From the NCBI GenBank assembly GCA_004283055.1, contig SHLP01000001.1:1-64000 (forward strand): a stretch of DNA of 64,000 nucleotides, read 5' to 3'. Shown here piece after piece: positions 26,307-33,698 of the stretch (its first letter is position 1; each line of letters opens with the position of its first letter). The position numbers were made by a program, and so were the translations under genes. Origin of the DNA: Deltaproteobacteria bacterium (GTDB taxonomy: Bacteria > Myxococcota_A > Polyangia > Polyangiales > Houyiibacteriaceae). The notes beneath the pieces are model-generated. The model was not told where the DNA came from. It worked only from the letters and a program-made list of their open reading frames with translations, and searched no databases.

Positions 26307-26501
26307 CTATTCCTCTTCGATCTGAATCGACTGGGTCGGACACATCATGCAGGCGTCCCGCACCTTGTCCTCGAGCTCGGGCGGGACTTCGTAGCTTTGG
26401 ACCATCAGACTTCCATCTTCGGCAAATGAAAAGACCTCGGAGGCCTCTTCAACGCAGACGCCGTAGTGATTGCAAGTCGATGCGTTGTACATGAGCTTCA
26501 C
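26307..26501 (-). CDS. [3Fe-4S]-type ferredoxin
   Basis: A 64-residue ferredoxin. The Cys pattern is C-NHYGV-C near residue 10 and CMMCP near residue 51; the position that would hold the second Cys of a [4Fe-4S] cluster is Tyr, which is the pattern of [3Fe-4S] ferredoxins that donate electrons to cytochromes P450 and some oxygenases. It is the last gene of the four-gene Rieske operon, 15 bases after the hemerythrin gene, so it is a good candidate for the electron donor of the Rieske enzymes. Confidence 0.85.
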   Translation of the reverse strand: MKLMYNASTCNHYGVCVEEASEVFSFAEDGSLMVQSYEVPPELEDKVRDACMMCPTQSIQIEEE

Positions 26502-26516
26502 ACGCCTGCTCCAGTC

Positions 26517-26948
26517 TCACGGTTTGTCCAGCAGCTCCCGTTCTTCGTATTCCATGTCGTCACGGATCGCGCGCGAAAGCTCACGCACTCCAACTACCAG
26601 CTTCGAGCCAACCGCCGTTTCATCGAGCTCGGCAATGATGCGATCGAAAAGCTCGCGCTGCCCCCGATGTTCTCGCTGCATTTCTTCGGCGACCTGTGCG
26701 GCCTTGCCAGCGTCCGCCAGCGAGGGGAGCTGGTATTCCTCGTAGTGCAAATGCTCGACCAGAATCGCGCCGAGTTGTTGCAGCTCGTCTCGAAGCGCGA
26801 CCACCGACGCGGTGTCGTCGTCGCCGACGCGCTCGATCAATGCTTCGATTCGCGCCAGCTGCGCAGAGATTTGTGCATGCTCGCTTCGAATCCGCGCTCG
26901 GATCTCATCTGGGGTTGCGAGCGTCGCCGTGTCGGAACCGTTTTTCAT
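26517..26948 (-). CDS. Hemerythrin-like HHE-domain protein
   Basis: A 143-residue all-helical protein. Iron-ligand candidates are EHAQI near residue 24, HLHYEEYQLPSL near residue 67 and EHRGQRELF near residue 94; the fourth motif reads DMEYEERELL, where a Glu-rich segment replaces the usual His. This is the HHE cation-binding family that binds O2, NO or iron. Its ATG is immediately next to the stop of the Rieske gene, so it belongs to that operon. It may buffer oxygen or repair iron for the oxygenases. Confidence 0.8.
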   Translation of the reverse strand: MKNGSDTATLATPDEIRARIRSEHAQISAQLARIEALIERVGDDDTASVVALRDELQQLGAILVEHLHYEEYQLPSLADAGKAAQVAEEMQREHRGQRELFDRIIAELDETAVGSKLVVGVRELSRAIRDDMEYEERELLDKP

Positions 26949-27992
26949 CTATGCTGCGACAAGCCGCTTTCGTCGCTCTGCTAGTGTGAGCGGCTTGCTC
27001 ACCTCCTTGCGGCCATCATACTCCGCTTGGGCCTGTTTGTGGTACCAGTCTGGGTAGAAGTGCTTGCACCACCTTCGAAACTCGGCGACTGGCCCGTCCC
27101 CATCGCACAGCATGGGCCGCTCGAGGAAGGTCTTATTCTCCCAAATCGGAGCGTCTTCCTCGAGCTGTCGGGCGATCTCCTTTGTGAATGCTTTCCCGAC
27201 GCCTGCCGTGATATCGGCGCCCCCGAGCTTCTTGACCGTAAATGAGAAGCGCACGTCGCAGAACTCGTCATCGATCGGTGTGACCGAGGCCATGTTCGTG
27301 GTCTCGACGATGCCCCGGAAGCGGCTCACCGAGAACCCAAAGCCGTGGACCTCCACATCCAGCTCGCCCTTCACCACACCTTGCGGCGTCTCGTAGATCG
27401 TGTCGGTGGTCATCTTGATATGCGGGTACTCGAGCGTGATTGTATGCGGCTGCGGCACGATGTTCATCCCATGGACGTAGCGGAAGTGGGCCTTGTCGAC
27501 GACGTTCTCGCACATGTCCTGATTGTGTGCTCGAAGCTTCCAGTGCTGTCGCCAGTACGGTGTCCAGTCTTCGTTGTCCCATTCCGGGATTTGGGGAAGC
27601 TCCCACTCGGGCTCTTTCCCGTCGATGTCGTGCCAGACCATGATGACACCGTTGACTTCATGAACCGGCCAAGCCGTGATGTTGGCTTTGCGCGGGAGGT
27701 GCTCTGCATACGGCACGTGCACACACTTCCCTCTGCCGTCGAACTTCCAGGCATGAAATGGACAGATGATGCCGTCGCCTTCGACTTTGCCGCCGTGCCC
27801 CAGGTGGGCGCCCATGTGAGGACAGAACGCGTCGAGCACCGTGATCTCGCCGCCTTCGCTGCGGAACATCACCAACTCGACGCCAAAGTAATGGAGAGGC
27901 TTGACCTCGCCCGGCTTGATCTCATCGGAGTAGGCCACCTGAAACCATCCTCGCGGGTAACGAGGGATCGAGAAACGGGGTTTGTTGCTCAT
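26949..27992 (-). CDS. Rieske oxygenase, KshA/DAF-36-like (copy 1)
   Basis: A 347-residue oxygenase starting at ATG 27992 with AGGAG 8 bases upstream. The Rieske [2Fe-2S] ligands are Cys57-x-His59 (CPHMG) and Cys77-x-x-His80 (CPFH). The mononuclear iron site is NVVDKAHFRYVHG near residue 190 (Asp, His, His). The C-terminal IWENK...RPMLCDGDGP and EFRRW...FY segments resemble 3-ketosteroid 9-alpha-hydroxylase (KshA) and the sterol desaturase DAF-36/Neverland. It would hydroxylate or desaturate a steroid-like substrate using a ferredoxin. It is the second gene of the operon, 10 bases after its paralogue. Confidence 0.87.
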   Translation of the reverse strand: MSNKPRFSIPRYPRGWFQVAYSDEIKPGEVKPLHYFGVELVMFRSEGGEITVLDAFCPHMGAHLGHGGKVEGDGIICPFHAWKFDGRGKCVHVPYAEHLPRKANITAWPVHEVNGVIMVWHDIDGKEPEWELPQIPEWDNEDWTPYWRQHWKLRAHNQDMCENVVDKAHFRYVHGMNIVPQPHTITLEYPHIKMTTDTIYETPQGVVKGELDVEVHGFGFSVSRFRGIVETTNMASVTPIDDEFCDVRFSFTVKKLGGADITAGVGKAFTKEIARQLEEDAPIWENKTFLERPMLCDGDGPVAEFRRWCKHFYPDWYHKQAQAEYDGRKEVSKPLTLAERRKRLVAA

Positions 27993-28002
27993 CGTCGTTC
28001 TC

Positions 28003-28977
28003 CTACTCGGCCGCGTCGGCGGCCTCGTTGCGTGGCGTATAAAACTGCGCGTACCAGCGGCGAAATTCTCCAATCGGACCGTCACCGTCGCAGAGCATGG
28101 GTCGGTCGAGGTAGATCTTGTTCTCCCATATCTGCACGTCCTGTAGGTAGCCGTCACGCATGTTGTTGATGAAGTGTTCGATGAGCTCGTCGGTCATGCC
28201 TTTGGTAGCTTTCATCGACACCGCGAACCGAAGCATCACATTCTCGGCGTCGATGGGCGTGTGTGCGTTGATAATGACACCCAGCCCTTTGCCGAACATC
28301 TTGGTGACCTGATATGCAGGTCCGTAGTACGTTGCCTTGGACTCGAACTCGTCTTTGCCCCCGTGTACGGGGTACGCGATCGCCTTGATCTTCTGCTCGC
28401 CGATGTGATCGGCATACGTATTGCTGAAAGAGCCTGGGACCGGGTGCGTATTGTGCACCGGGATGAAGTGACCTGCATCGGCCAGGTTTTCGGCAATCGC
28501 GAGCGGCGGGGTCTTGATCTGGAGTTTCGCGTGGCGCCAGGGAAGGAACTCAGGGTCCTCCCATTCCTCGAGCACGGGGATCTCCCAATCGGGCTCGCTC
28601 TTCTCACGGTCGTGCCAGACGAAAATCATCCCGTTGCGTTCGCGCACCGGCCAACATGACAGGCCCGCTTTGGGTGGAATGCGCTTCGCGTAGGGGATCT
28701 CGATGCACTTCCCGGTGCCATCGAACTTCCAGGCATGAAACGGGCACACGATGCCTTCGCCGACGATCTTGCCGCCATGGCCGAGATGCGCGCCCATGTG
28801 AGGGCAGTACGCATCGAGAACCTTGGCCTCGCCCGACGCGGTTCGGAACAAGACCAGCTCCCGGTCGAAGCGCCTGAGCGGAACCACTTGGCCGGCCTCG
28901 AGCTCGTCGGAGAACCTGAGCATGAACCAGCCGCGCGCAAAACCCGCCCAGGGGTCCGTCTTCGTTTCGTCGTTCAT
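28003..28977 (-). CDS. Rieske oxygenase, KshA/DAF-36-like (copy 2)
   Basis: A 324-residue paralogue of the downstream Rieske gene, starting at ATG 28977 (GGGAG about 8 bases upstream). Rieske ligands are Cys58-x-His60 and Cys78-x-x-His81; the iron triad lies in NLADAGHFIPVH near residue 165. The C-terminal RPMLCDGDGPIGEFRRW motif is shared with copy 1 and with KshA/DAF-36-type enzymes. The catalytic halves differ clearly, so the two copies probably have different substrates or act in sequence rather than being a recent duplication. It is the first gene of the operon and is preceded by two KstR-like operator boxes. Confidence 0.87.
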   Translation of the reverse strand: MNDETKTDPWAGFARGWFMLRFSDELEAGQVVPLRRFDRELVLFRTASGEAKVLDAYCPHMGAHLGHGGKIVGEGIVCPFHAWKFDGTGKCIEIPYAKRIPPKAGLSCWPVRERNGMIFVWHDREKSEPDWEIPVLEEWEDPEFLPWRHAKLQIKTPPLAIAENLADAGHFIPVHNTHPVPGSFSNTYADHIGEQKIKAIAYPVHGGKDEFESKATYYGPAYQVTKMFGKGLGVIINAHTPIDAENVMLRFAVSMKATKGMTDELIEHFINNMRDGYLQDVQIWENKIYLDRPMLCDGDGPIGEFRRWYAQFYTPRNEAADAAE

Positions 28978-29024
28978 AAGATGCTCCCGCAGCGTTCTCA
29001 GGGGTCGAAGGAGCGCCGACCAAG

Positions 29025-29053
29025 TAGAACGTGTTCCACTAGAACATGTTCCA
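29025..29053 (-). promoter_or_regulatory. Tandem KstR/TetR-like operator boxes
   Basis: Two 14-base sites, TAGAACGTGTTCCA (29025-29038) and TAGAACATGTTCCA (29040-29053), differ at one position and lie 15 bases apart start to start. Both fit the consensus TNNAACNNGTTNNA of the steroid regulators KstR of Actinobacteria. They are 48-76 bases upstream of the twin Rieske operon, where a TetR-type repressor would block its promoter. No TetR gene is present in the window. Confidence 0.6.
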
Positions 29054-29068
29054 TTTTCACGAGGCTGG

Positions 29069-29094
29069 CAACCAGCTTGTGTCCAAGCTGGTTG
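29069..29094. repeat. Perfect 11-bp inverted repeat, probable operator
   Basis: CAACCAGCTTG (29069-29079) and CAAGCTGGTTG (29084-29094) are exact reverse complements with a 4-base spacer TGTC. No T-run follows on either strand, so it is not a standard terminator. It lies between the divergent Rieske operon and the fasciclin gene, next to the tandem boxes, and is best read as a second protein-binding site or an RNA hairpin in a leader. Confidence 0.6.
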
Positions 29095-29203
29095 TCGAAG
29101 TATTGACGAATAAAACATAGACAGTAGGTAGACAGGGAGGGGTCCACAGCGTCCCTTTTCACGAAAGCTTGGCTTTCCAGACTATCCAACGGAGGAACCA
29201 TTC

Positions 29204-29722
29204 ATGCGAACCAAGACATTTCTGACCACTGCTTTCGCCTCGCTGCTACTTGTGGGTTGCGCGAAAGACGCACCGAGCACTGCGACAGCCGCCGCTGCCG
29301 CAGCAACGCAAGGAGACATCGTCGCCGTTGCCGCAAGCGCTGGTCAGTTCAACACTCTGGTCGCGGCGATCAAGGCAGCGGACCTCGTCGAGACCCTGCA
29401 AAGCCCTGGGCCGTTCACCGTCTTCGCGCCTACTGATGAAGCGTTCGCAAAGCTCCCGGCCGGCACGCTGGACAACCTCCTGCTCCCCGAGAACAAGGCA
29501 AAGCTAGCGTCCATTTTGAAGTACCACGTCGTTGCCGGCGAGGTTCTTGCCGCGGACGTCGTGAACCTTTCTTCGGCCGACACGGTTGAGGGCCAGTCTG
29601 TGCAGATCAGCGCGGGGGACGGTGGCGTCAAGGTGAACGACGCCAACGTGACTGCGACCGACGTCATGGCCTCGAACGGTGTCATTCACGTTATCGACAT
29701 GGTTCTCATCCCCTCTTCATAG
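29204..29722 (+). CDS. Fasciclin-domain lipoprotein
   Basis: A 172-residue lipoprotein. The signal peptide ends in a lipobox LLVGC with Cys at residue 19, followed by an Ala/Thr-rich linker and one fasciclin (FAS1) domain from about residue 45. FAS1 motifs are [28 protein letters not shown] and the C-terminal [13 protein letters not shown]. Such proteins sit on the envelope and mediate adhesion or bind carotenoids or other hydrophobic ligands in some bacteria. It has an own good ribosome site (GGAGGAA 8 bases before the ATG) and is followed by a hairpin terminator. Confidence 0.9.
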   Translation: MRTKTFLTTAFASLLLVGCAKDAPSTATAAAAAATQGDIVAVAASAGQFNTLVAAIKAADLVETLQSPGPFTVFAPTDEAFAKLPAGTLDNLLLPENKAKLASILKYHVVAGEVLAADVVNLSSADTVEGQSVQISAGDGGVKVNDANVTATDVMASNGVIHVIDMVLIPSS

Positions 29723-29732
29723 GCAACCATCC

Positions 29733-29766
29733 GGAGCGGCCGTCGAACGGGTCGGTCGCTCCCTTT
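29733..29766 (+). terminator. Hairpin terminator after the fasciclin gene
   Basis: Arms GGAGCGGCC (29733-29741) and GGTCGCTCC (29754-29762) pair with a single mismatch around a 12-base loop and are followed by CTTTCTC. The U-tract is weak, so termination may be partial, which would let some transcription continue into the downstream mini-ORF and regulator. Confidence 0.5.
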
Positions 29767-29807
29767 CTCCCGGCGCAGGGCGGGTATTCACTGCAGGAGG
29801 ACCAACG

Positions 29808-29897
29808 ATGAATGATCATCACCACCCATTTCATCGTCACGCCATCGCGCATGACTTCTTGTGGCAAATACTCGTTCCTGTGCTGCTTTCATCATGA
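29808..29897 (+). CDS. Histidine-rich 29-residue mini-ORF
   Basis: An ATG at 29808 with the strong ribosome site AGGAGG 8 bases upstream opens a 29-residue frame, MNDHHHPFHRH followed by a hydrophobic half (about residues 17-29). Six of the first fifteen residues are His. Its stop codon overlaps the ATG of the CarH-like regulator (ATGA), so ribosomes finishing the mini-ORF would re-initiate on the regulator. It could be a metal- or cobalamin-interacting small protein or a regulatory leader peptide whose translation senses histidine or a metal. No homologue is known to me. Confidence 0.5.
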   Translation: MNDHHHPFHRHAIAHDFLWQILVPVLLSS

Positions 29898-30832
29898 CCA
29901 GCAACGTAAAAGAAATGAGCGGCCTGTACCCGATGCGAGTTGTTTCGCGACTCACCGGCCTATCCGCTGACACCATTCGGGTCTGGGAGCGTCGCTACCG
30001 AGCCGTCGACCCGGACCGGACCGACGGAAATAAGCGCAGATACAGCGCCAGCCACGTACGTCGCCTCGTCCTGCTGCGCCGGGCAACTGAGCTTGGGCAC
30101 TCCATCGGTCAGATCGTTCAGCTTTCGGATTCGGAGCTGCGGCGGCTCATCGGCGAATCGAGCCCCGATGTCGGAAGCCAGGTCTCGCTGTACGCGGCAA
30201 TCGTCGAAGATTATCTCAATGCCGTCTTTGAGTACGATGTTCGACGCGCGGAATCGATTTTGACCCGTACCGCAACCATTTTACCTCCCATGACCCTAAC
30301 GCTCGAAGTCATCGTCCCCCTGATGCGTCGGGTCGGCGAAGCTTGGATTGCTGATCAGATTAGAATTGCGCACGAGCACATCATCTCCGGACAGCTCAGA
30401 AGTCTTCTCGGCTCGCTGCTCCGACACGAGCAGCCGGCGAGTGGAGCTCCTCGCATCATCGTCGCGACACCTCCCCGTCACCTGCACGAGTTCGGCGCCA
30501 TCATCGGCGCCTTCATGGCCGCGGGGCGAGGCTTCGAGCCGATCTATCTCGGCACGCACATGCCTTTGGAGGAAATCGCAGACGCCGCGAAGCAAAGCGG
30601 CGCATCGCTCGTGCTCCTGAGCATCGCCCGGGACTGTGAGCCCGGGGAAGCGAACGAGCTCGTCGCAGGCATCGCGAGCCTAGCGAAACAACACGAGGTG
30701 TGGCTGGGCATTCCAGAGAACCACGAGCTCTCTCGGCTTCCGCTCCCCGCAAGACTGCTGCACCGCTACGAAGATCTGGACACAGCGCTCACGAGCCGAC
30801 CCGTGGTCGACCGGCAGGAAAACACCGGTTGA
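29894..30832 (+). CDS. CarH-like B12-dependent MerR photoreceptor regulator
   Basis: A 312-residue regulator. Residues 12-80 are a MerR winged helix (YPMRVVSRLTGLSADTIRVW, then WERRYRAV). Residues 105-185 form the four-helix B12-binding cap, with the W-x9-EH signature (Trp151, Glu161, His162) used by CarH to sense light through adenosylcobalamin. The Rossmann cobalamin-binding domain carries HLHEFG near residue 196, with His198 as the likely lower cobalt ligand. CarH proteins repress carotenoid genes in the dark and release DNA in light. No carotenoid gene lies in the window, so targets are elsewhere or are its own operon. Confidence 0.88.
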   Translation: MTSNVKEMSGLYPMRVVSRLTGLSADTIRVWERRYRAVDPDRTDGNKRRYSASHVRRLVLLRRATELGHSIGQIVQLSDSELRRLIGESSPDVGSQVSLYAAIVEDYLNAVFEYDVRRAESILTRTATILPPMTLTLEVIVPLMRRVGEAWIADQIRIAHEHIISGQLRSLLGSLLRHEQPASGAPRIIVATPPRHLHEFGAIIGAFMAAGRGFEPIYLGTHMPLEEIADAAKQSGASLVLLSIARDCEPGEANELVAGIASLAKQHEVWLGIPENHELSRLPLPARLLHRYEDLDTALTSRPVVDRQENTG

Positions 30833-31016
30833 CGAACCAGCGCCGCGCGTACCGATTGTTCGCGTCCCTCGCTCGCCCGCGCCATTCCGCCGCAAACTGA
30901 GCGGGTCCCTCCACGTAGAAGTGCCGATCCGTTGAGAACGGAACGTGGGCCCCGTCCTCATGCACTGTCTATAGTGAAGGGGGCAAGAAAAGGCGTCTTT
31001 TCTGCGTGGGGGATGA

Positions 31017-31925
31017 ATGATGGCTGTGCTTCGAGCGTGGGGAGTTGCTGGTTTCTTAGTTGCTGCCGGGGTTTGGTTGACGCCCGGCCAGGCGCGCGCG
31101 TTCCCCGACGAGCCCTATAGCCTCGACGAGGGAAGGAAGGCTCATACCCAGCGATTTCACATCCTCGGCGAGGTGGCGCTCTTTGCTGGAAAGCTCGAGG
31201 GTAACCAGCGGTCGATCGTCATCAGTCCGCTGGTCGAGATGCGCTTGCAGCTCGCTTACACCGTATTGCTCCAAGTGATGTGGGGGATGTCTTACGTCAA
31301 TGTCGATCTCGCTGACGAGGACGCCGAGCCGCAGAACGCATTTCGGTCTGGCAATCCCTACGTGGCCTTTCACTACCAGGGCAAGAAGAATCAGTTTTCT
31401 TATCGAATCGGCGCCGGCGTGGCGATACCGGTCGCGACCGTCACGGACGATTTGAATGAGCGCTTCGTACAGCAGTCCGCCTACTCGCTGGCTGCAGCCG
31501 TGCGAGGGAATACCAACTACTGGCTCTGGGACGCCCACGCCGTGAGCATCATCATTCCGATCGCGCTCGAGCGTCGCAAACCAAGCGGCTTTCTCTGGGG
31601 CGCCTACCTCGACACCGGTGCGATGATCAAGATAGACAACAAGAACAACCGGACCTCCAAGACCGACTTCATCATGCAGATGGCCGCGATGATGGGCTAT
31701 CAGGCGACGGACTGGCTTCGAGTCGGCTCGCGTTTCAGCTTGGTGCTCATCCCGAAGTTCAAGCAGAACAACACACAGCTCGCGGTCGAACCCTACCTCC
31801 GCTTTGGCAATGAGAACGGCTTCGGGACGGTTCTACTCAACATCAACCTCGACAACCCTTGGGGCTTCTCCTTCGACAACGGTCAGGTCTGGGGCCTGCG
31901 AATCGGAGGCGGCGCGGCCTTCTGA
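31017..31925 (+). CDS. Outer-membrane beta-barrel protein, unknown function
   Basis: A 302-residue protein with a signal peptide of about 28 residues (ends ARAF) and an aromatic-rich barrel domain. Alternating hydrophobic strands and aromatic girdle residues are visible along its length (for example SIVISPLVEMRLQL, FQYRIG-like turns, WGLRIGGGAAF), and the chain ends in Phe, the BAM signal. There are no recognisable family motifs. Two adjacent in-frame ATGs (31017, 31020) are both possible starts. It stands alone between the regulator and the small membrane protein. Confidence 0.7.
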   Translation: MMAVLRAWGVAGFLVAAGVWLTPGQARAFPDEPYSLDEGRKAHTQRFHILGEVALFAGKLEGNQRSIVISPLVEMRLQLAYTVLLQVMWGMSYVNVDLADEDAEPQNAFRSGNPYVAFHYQGKKNQFSYRIGAGVAIPVATVTDDLNERFVQQSAYSLAAAVRGNTNYWLWDAHAVSIIIPIALERRKPSGFLWGAYLDTGAMIKIDNKNNRTSKTDFIMQMAAMMGYQATDWLRVGSRFSLVLIPKFKQNNTQLAVEPYLRFGNENGFGTVLLNINLDNPWGFSFDNGQVWGLRIGGGAAF

Positions 31926-32012
31926 GGCACAGGGCGGCAGTTCGTTGCGCCAGGTTACGAGACATCCTATCCTCGCGCGGCTTCGAGGCCTCGGGTCGGC
32001 CTCGCGCCTGGG

Positions 32013-32393
32013 TTGGATATCGTGTTCTTGGTGCTCGCGCTTGCCGTAGCGCTCTTCATTTTCGTCATGGGCGCGTGGGGTTTATTCGCCCCTGGGTCCA
32101 TCTTCGCTTTCATCTCGGGCTGGAGCTCGAAGTCAGGCTTCTGGCTGGCCGTGCTCCTGCGCCTCTGCTTCGGGCTTGCACTCTGGTTCGCAGCACCGGA
32201 TACGCGCCTTCCAATCGTCTTGCGCGTCCTTGGCGCGGTTGCCGTCCTGAGCGCAGCAAGCCTTCCACTCGTCGGCTACGATCGCTTCGAGCGCGTGCTT
32301 CGATGGTGGACCGGTCGCTCACCGTTCGTCATGCGCTTGTGGTCCCTCCTCGCCACGGCGATTGGAGGGGTCGTCCTCTGGTCGCTGACCTAG
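32013..32393 (+). CDS. Small four-helix membrane protein, unknown function
   Basis: A 126-residue protein with four hydrophobic helices (about residues 3-31, 42-60, 65-88 and 103-124) and a Trp/Arg-rich connecting loop near residue 97. The start is a TTG at 32013; GTG at 32022 is an alternative, and no strong ribosome site is seen. Its stop codon interlocks with that of the convergent DUF1501 gene (CTAG). No family is recognisable; it looks like an inner-membrane protein of the DoxX-like size class but lacks that family's motifs. Confidence 0.55.
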   Translation: MDIVFLVLALAVALFIFVMGAWGLFAPGSIFAFISGWSSKSGFWLAVLLRLCFGLALWFAAPDTRLPIVLRVLGAVAVLSAASLPLVGYDRFERVLRWWTGRSPFVMRLWSLLATAIGGVVLWSLT

Positions 32394-33685
32394 CCGAAGA
32401 TCGGCAGGTCTTCGCCCGCAAGCGGGAACGCGGCCTTGAAGTCGTTGGGAACGCCCGACAGATTGCGCAATGCGCGGTGGACGTGAGCGATCGAGAGCCT
32501 GGCCCCTTCGGCGGTGTCCGGAGACCCGGTTGGAAGTAGGGTCACCGGGTCGATGAGCTGCAGACCATGCCGGTCGTCGGTGCCGCCAATGACACGGTTC
32601 CCTGGAATCCCCGGCCCCATCATCATCATGCTGCTGATCGGCCAGTGGTCTTTGCCGTTGCCGTTGTTGTATCCCGGCGTTCGACCGAAGTCCGACCCCA
32701 TCACGACGGCGACCTTGTCGGCGATGCCCAGCCGCTCTGCTTCCTGCATCGCGAAGTTGGCGCCGTTGACGAAGTCGATGAGTCGCGGGAGGTGATTGTT
32801 GTCGTGGTTGCCGTGCGTGTCGAAGCCGCCGCGGCTCACGCTGACGCTCACCGAGAGGCCGGCTTGGTACGCAGCGAGAGCAACCTGGATTTGGCGCTCG
32901 AGCTGATTGTTCGAAAAGTCGTCCGGGAGCGATTCGGACACTCGCTTGAGGTCGTCCTGACCGAGTCGCGCCAGCATGAGCTCGTTTTGGCCGTCCCAGA
33001 TCCTCGGCAAGCGTTGCTTCCCCTGCATCCGAAGCAGTCGAAGCTGCTGCTCACGCTGGACGATGCCAGGAACGTCTGGATGCCCGAAGTAGTTCTCCTC
33101 TGAGCCGGTCGGATCCGGGCGCGAGGGGTGCGCTAGGTTGTGGAGAAGACCGCCGTCACCGAGTGGCACGGCATTGGTGACGCCCTGCGTGTCGAGGTAC
33201 CCCCCGTAGCCGATCAAGGGCATCGGAAGATTGGGGCCGTGAGTGGCGGCGATGAGGGCGCCGATTGGCGGATGACCCTCAGCCGTTCGGCCGCTCCATG
33301 TGCCGCGAGTACCCTGGTCATGGCCGTTGGTCGTCGTGTCCATCCCGTTGATGACGAGCAGCCGCTCGTAGTGGGTCTGAAAGAACGCATCGAGCGCAGT
33401 GCCGTCACCGCCGAGCGGCGCGTACTCGATGTTGCCTGCCGTTCGGATGTCGCTCTTGAGGAAGCGACCCATCGGGTTGTTTTCGTTTTCGGTAGCGCGG
33501 CCCTTCGGATCGCAGAGATGGGTCGGATCCCAACCCCCGCCTGCATGCATGAAGATCCAGTACGTGCCGGTGTAGGCCGATCCGCTGATCGGTTGGGCGC
33601 TCGCGCGCAGAGGGTCTACCGCTGCCGGCAGCACACAGGTCAGCCCGGCCCAGCTTGCCATTCGTATAAAGTCACGACGATCCAC
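32390..33685 (-). CDS. DUF1501-family Tat-exported protein
   Basis: A 431-residue protein with an N-terminal Tat signal (DRRDFIRMASWAG, residues 2-14). The mature part contains the DUF1501 hallmarks: HAGGGWDPTHLCD near residue 50, the VINGMDTTTNGHDQGTRGTWSG metal-site-like segment near residue 110, FDTHGNHDNNH near residue 285 and GSDFGRTPGYN near residue 325. The fold belongs to the alkaline phosphatase/sulfatase superfamily, but the catalytic role is unknown. It lies just downstream of, and is probably co-transcribed with, the heme lipoprotein gene, a pairing common in Planctomycetes and Myxococcota. Confidence 0.88.
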   Translation of the reverse strand: MDRRDFIRMASWAGLTCVLPAAVDPLRASAQPISGSAYTGTYWIFMHAGGGWDPTHLCDPKGRATENENNPMGRFLKSDIRTAGNIEYAPLGGDGTALDAFFQTHYERLLVINGMDTTTNGHDQGTRGTWSGRTAEGHPPIGALIAATHGPNLPMPLIGYGGYLDTQGVTNAVPLGDGGLLHNLAHPSRPDPTGSEENYFGHPDVPGIVQREQQLRLLRMQGKQRLPRIWDGQNELMLARLGQDDLKRVSESLPDDFSNNQLERQIQVALAAYQAGLSVSVSVSRGGFDTHGNHDNNHLPRLIDFVNGANFAMQEAERLGIADKVAVVMGSDFGRTPGYNNGNGKDHWPISSMMMMGPGIPGNRVIGGTDDRHGLQLIDPVTLLPTGSPDTAEGARLSIAHVHRALRNLSGVPNDFKAAFPLAGEDLPIFG

Positions 33686-33698
33686 AGCTAGTCCTTCC

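Noticed and set aside
29103..29130. TTGACG ... TAGGTA as promoter of the fasciclin gene
   Set aside because: The -35 box is good but the -10 matches poorly and the spacing is 16; not strong enough to list.
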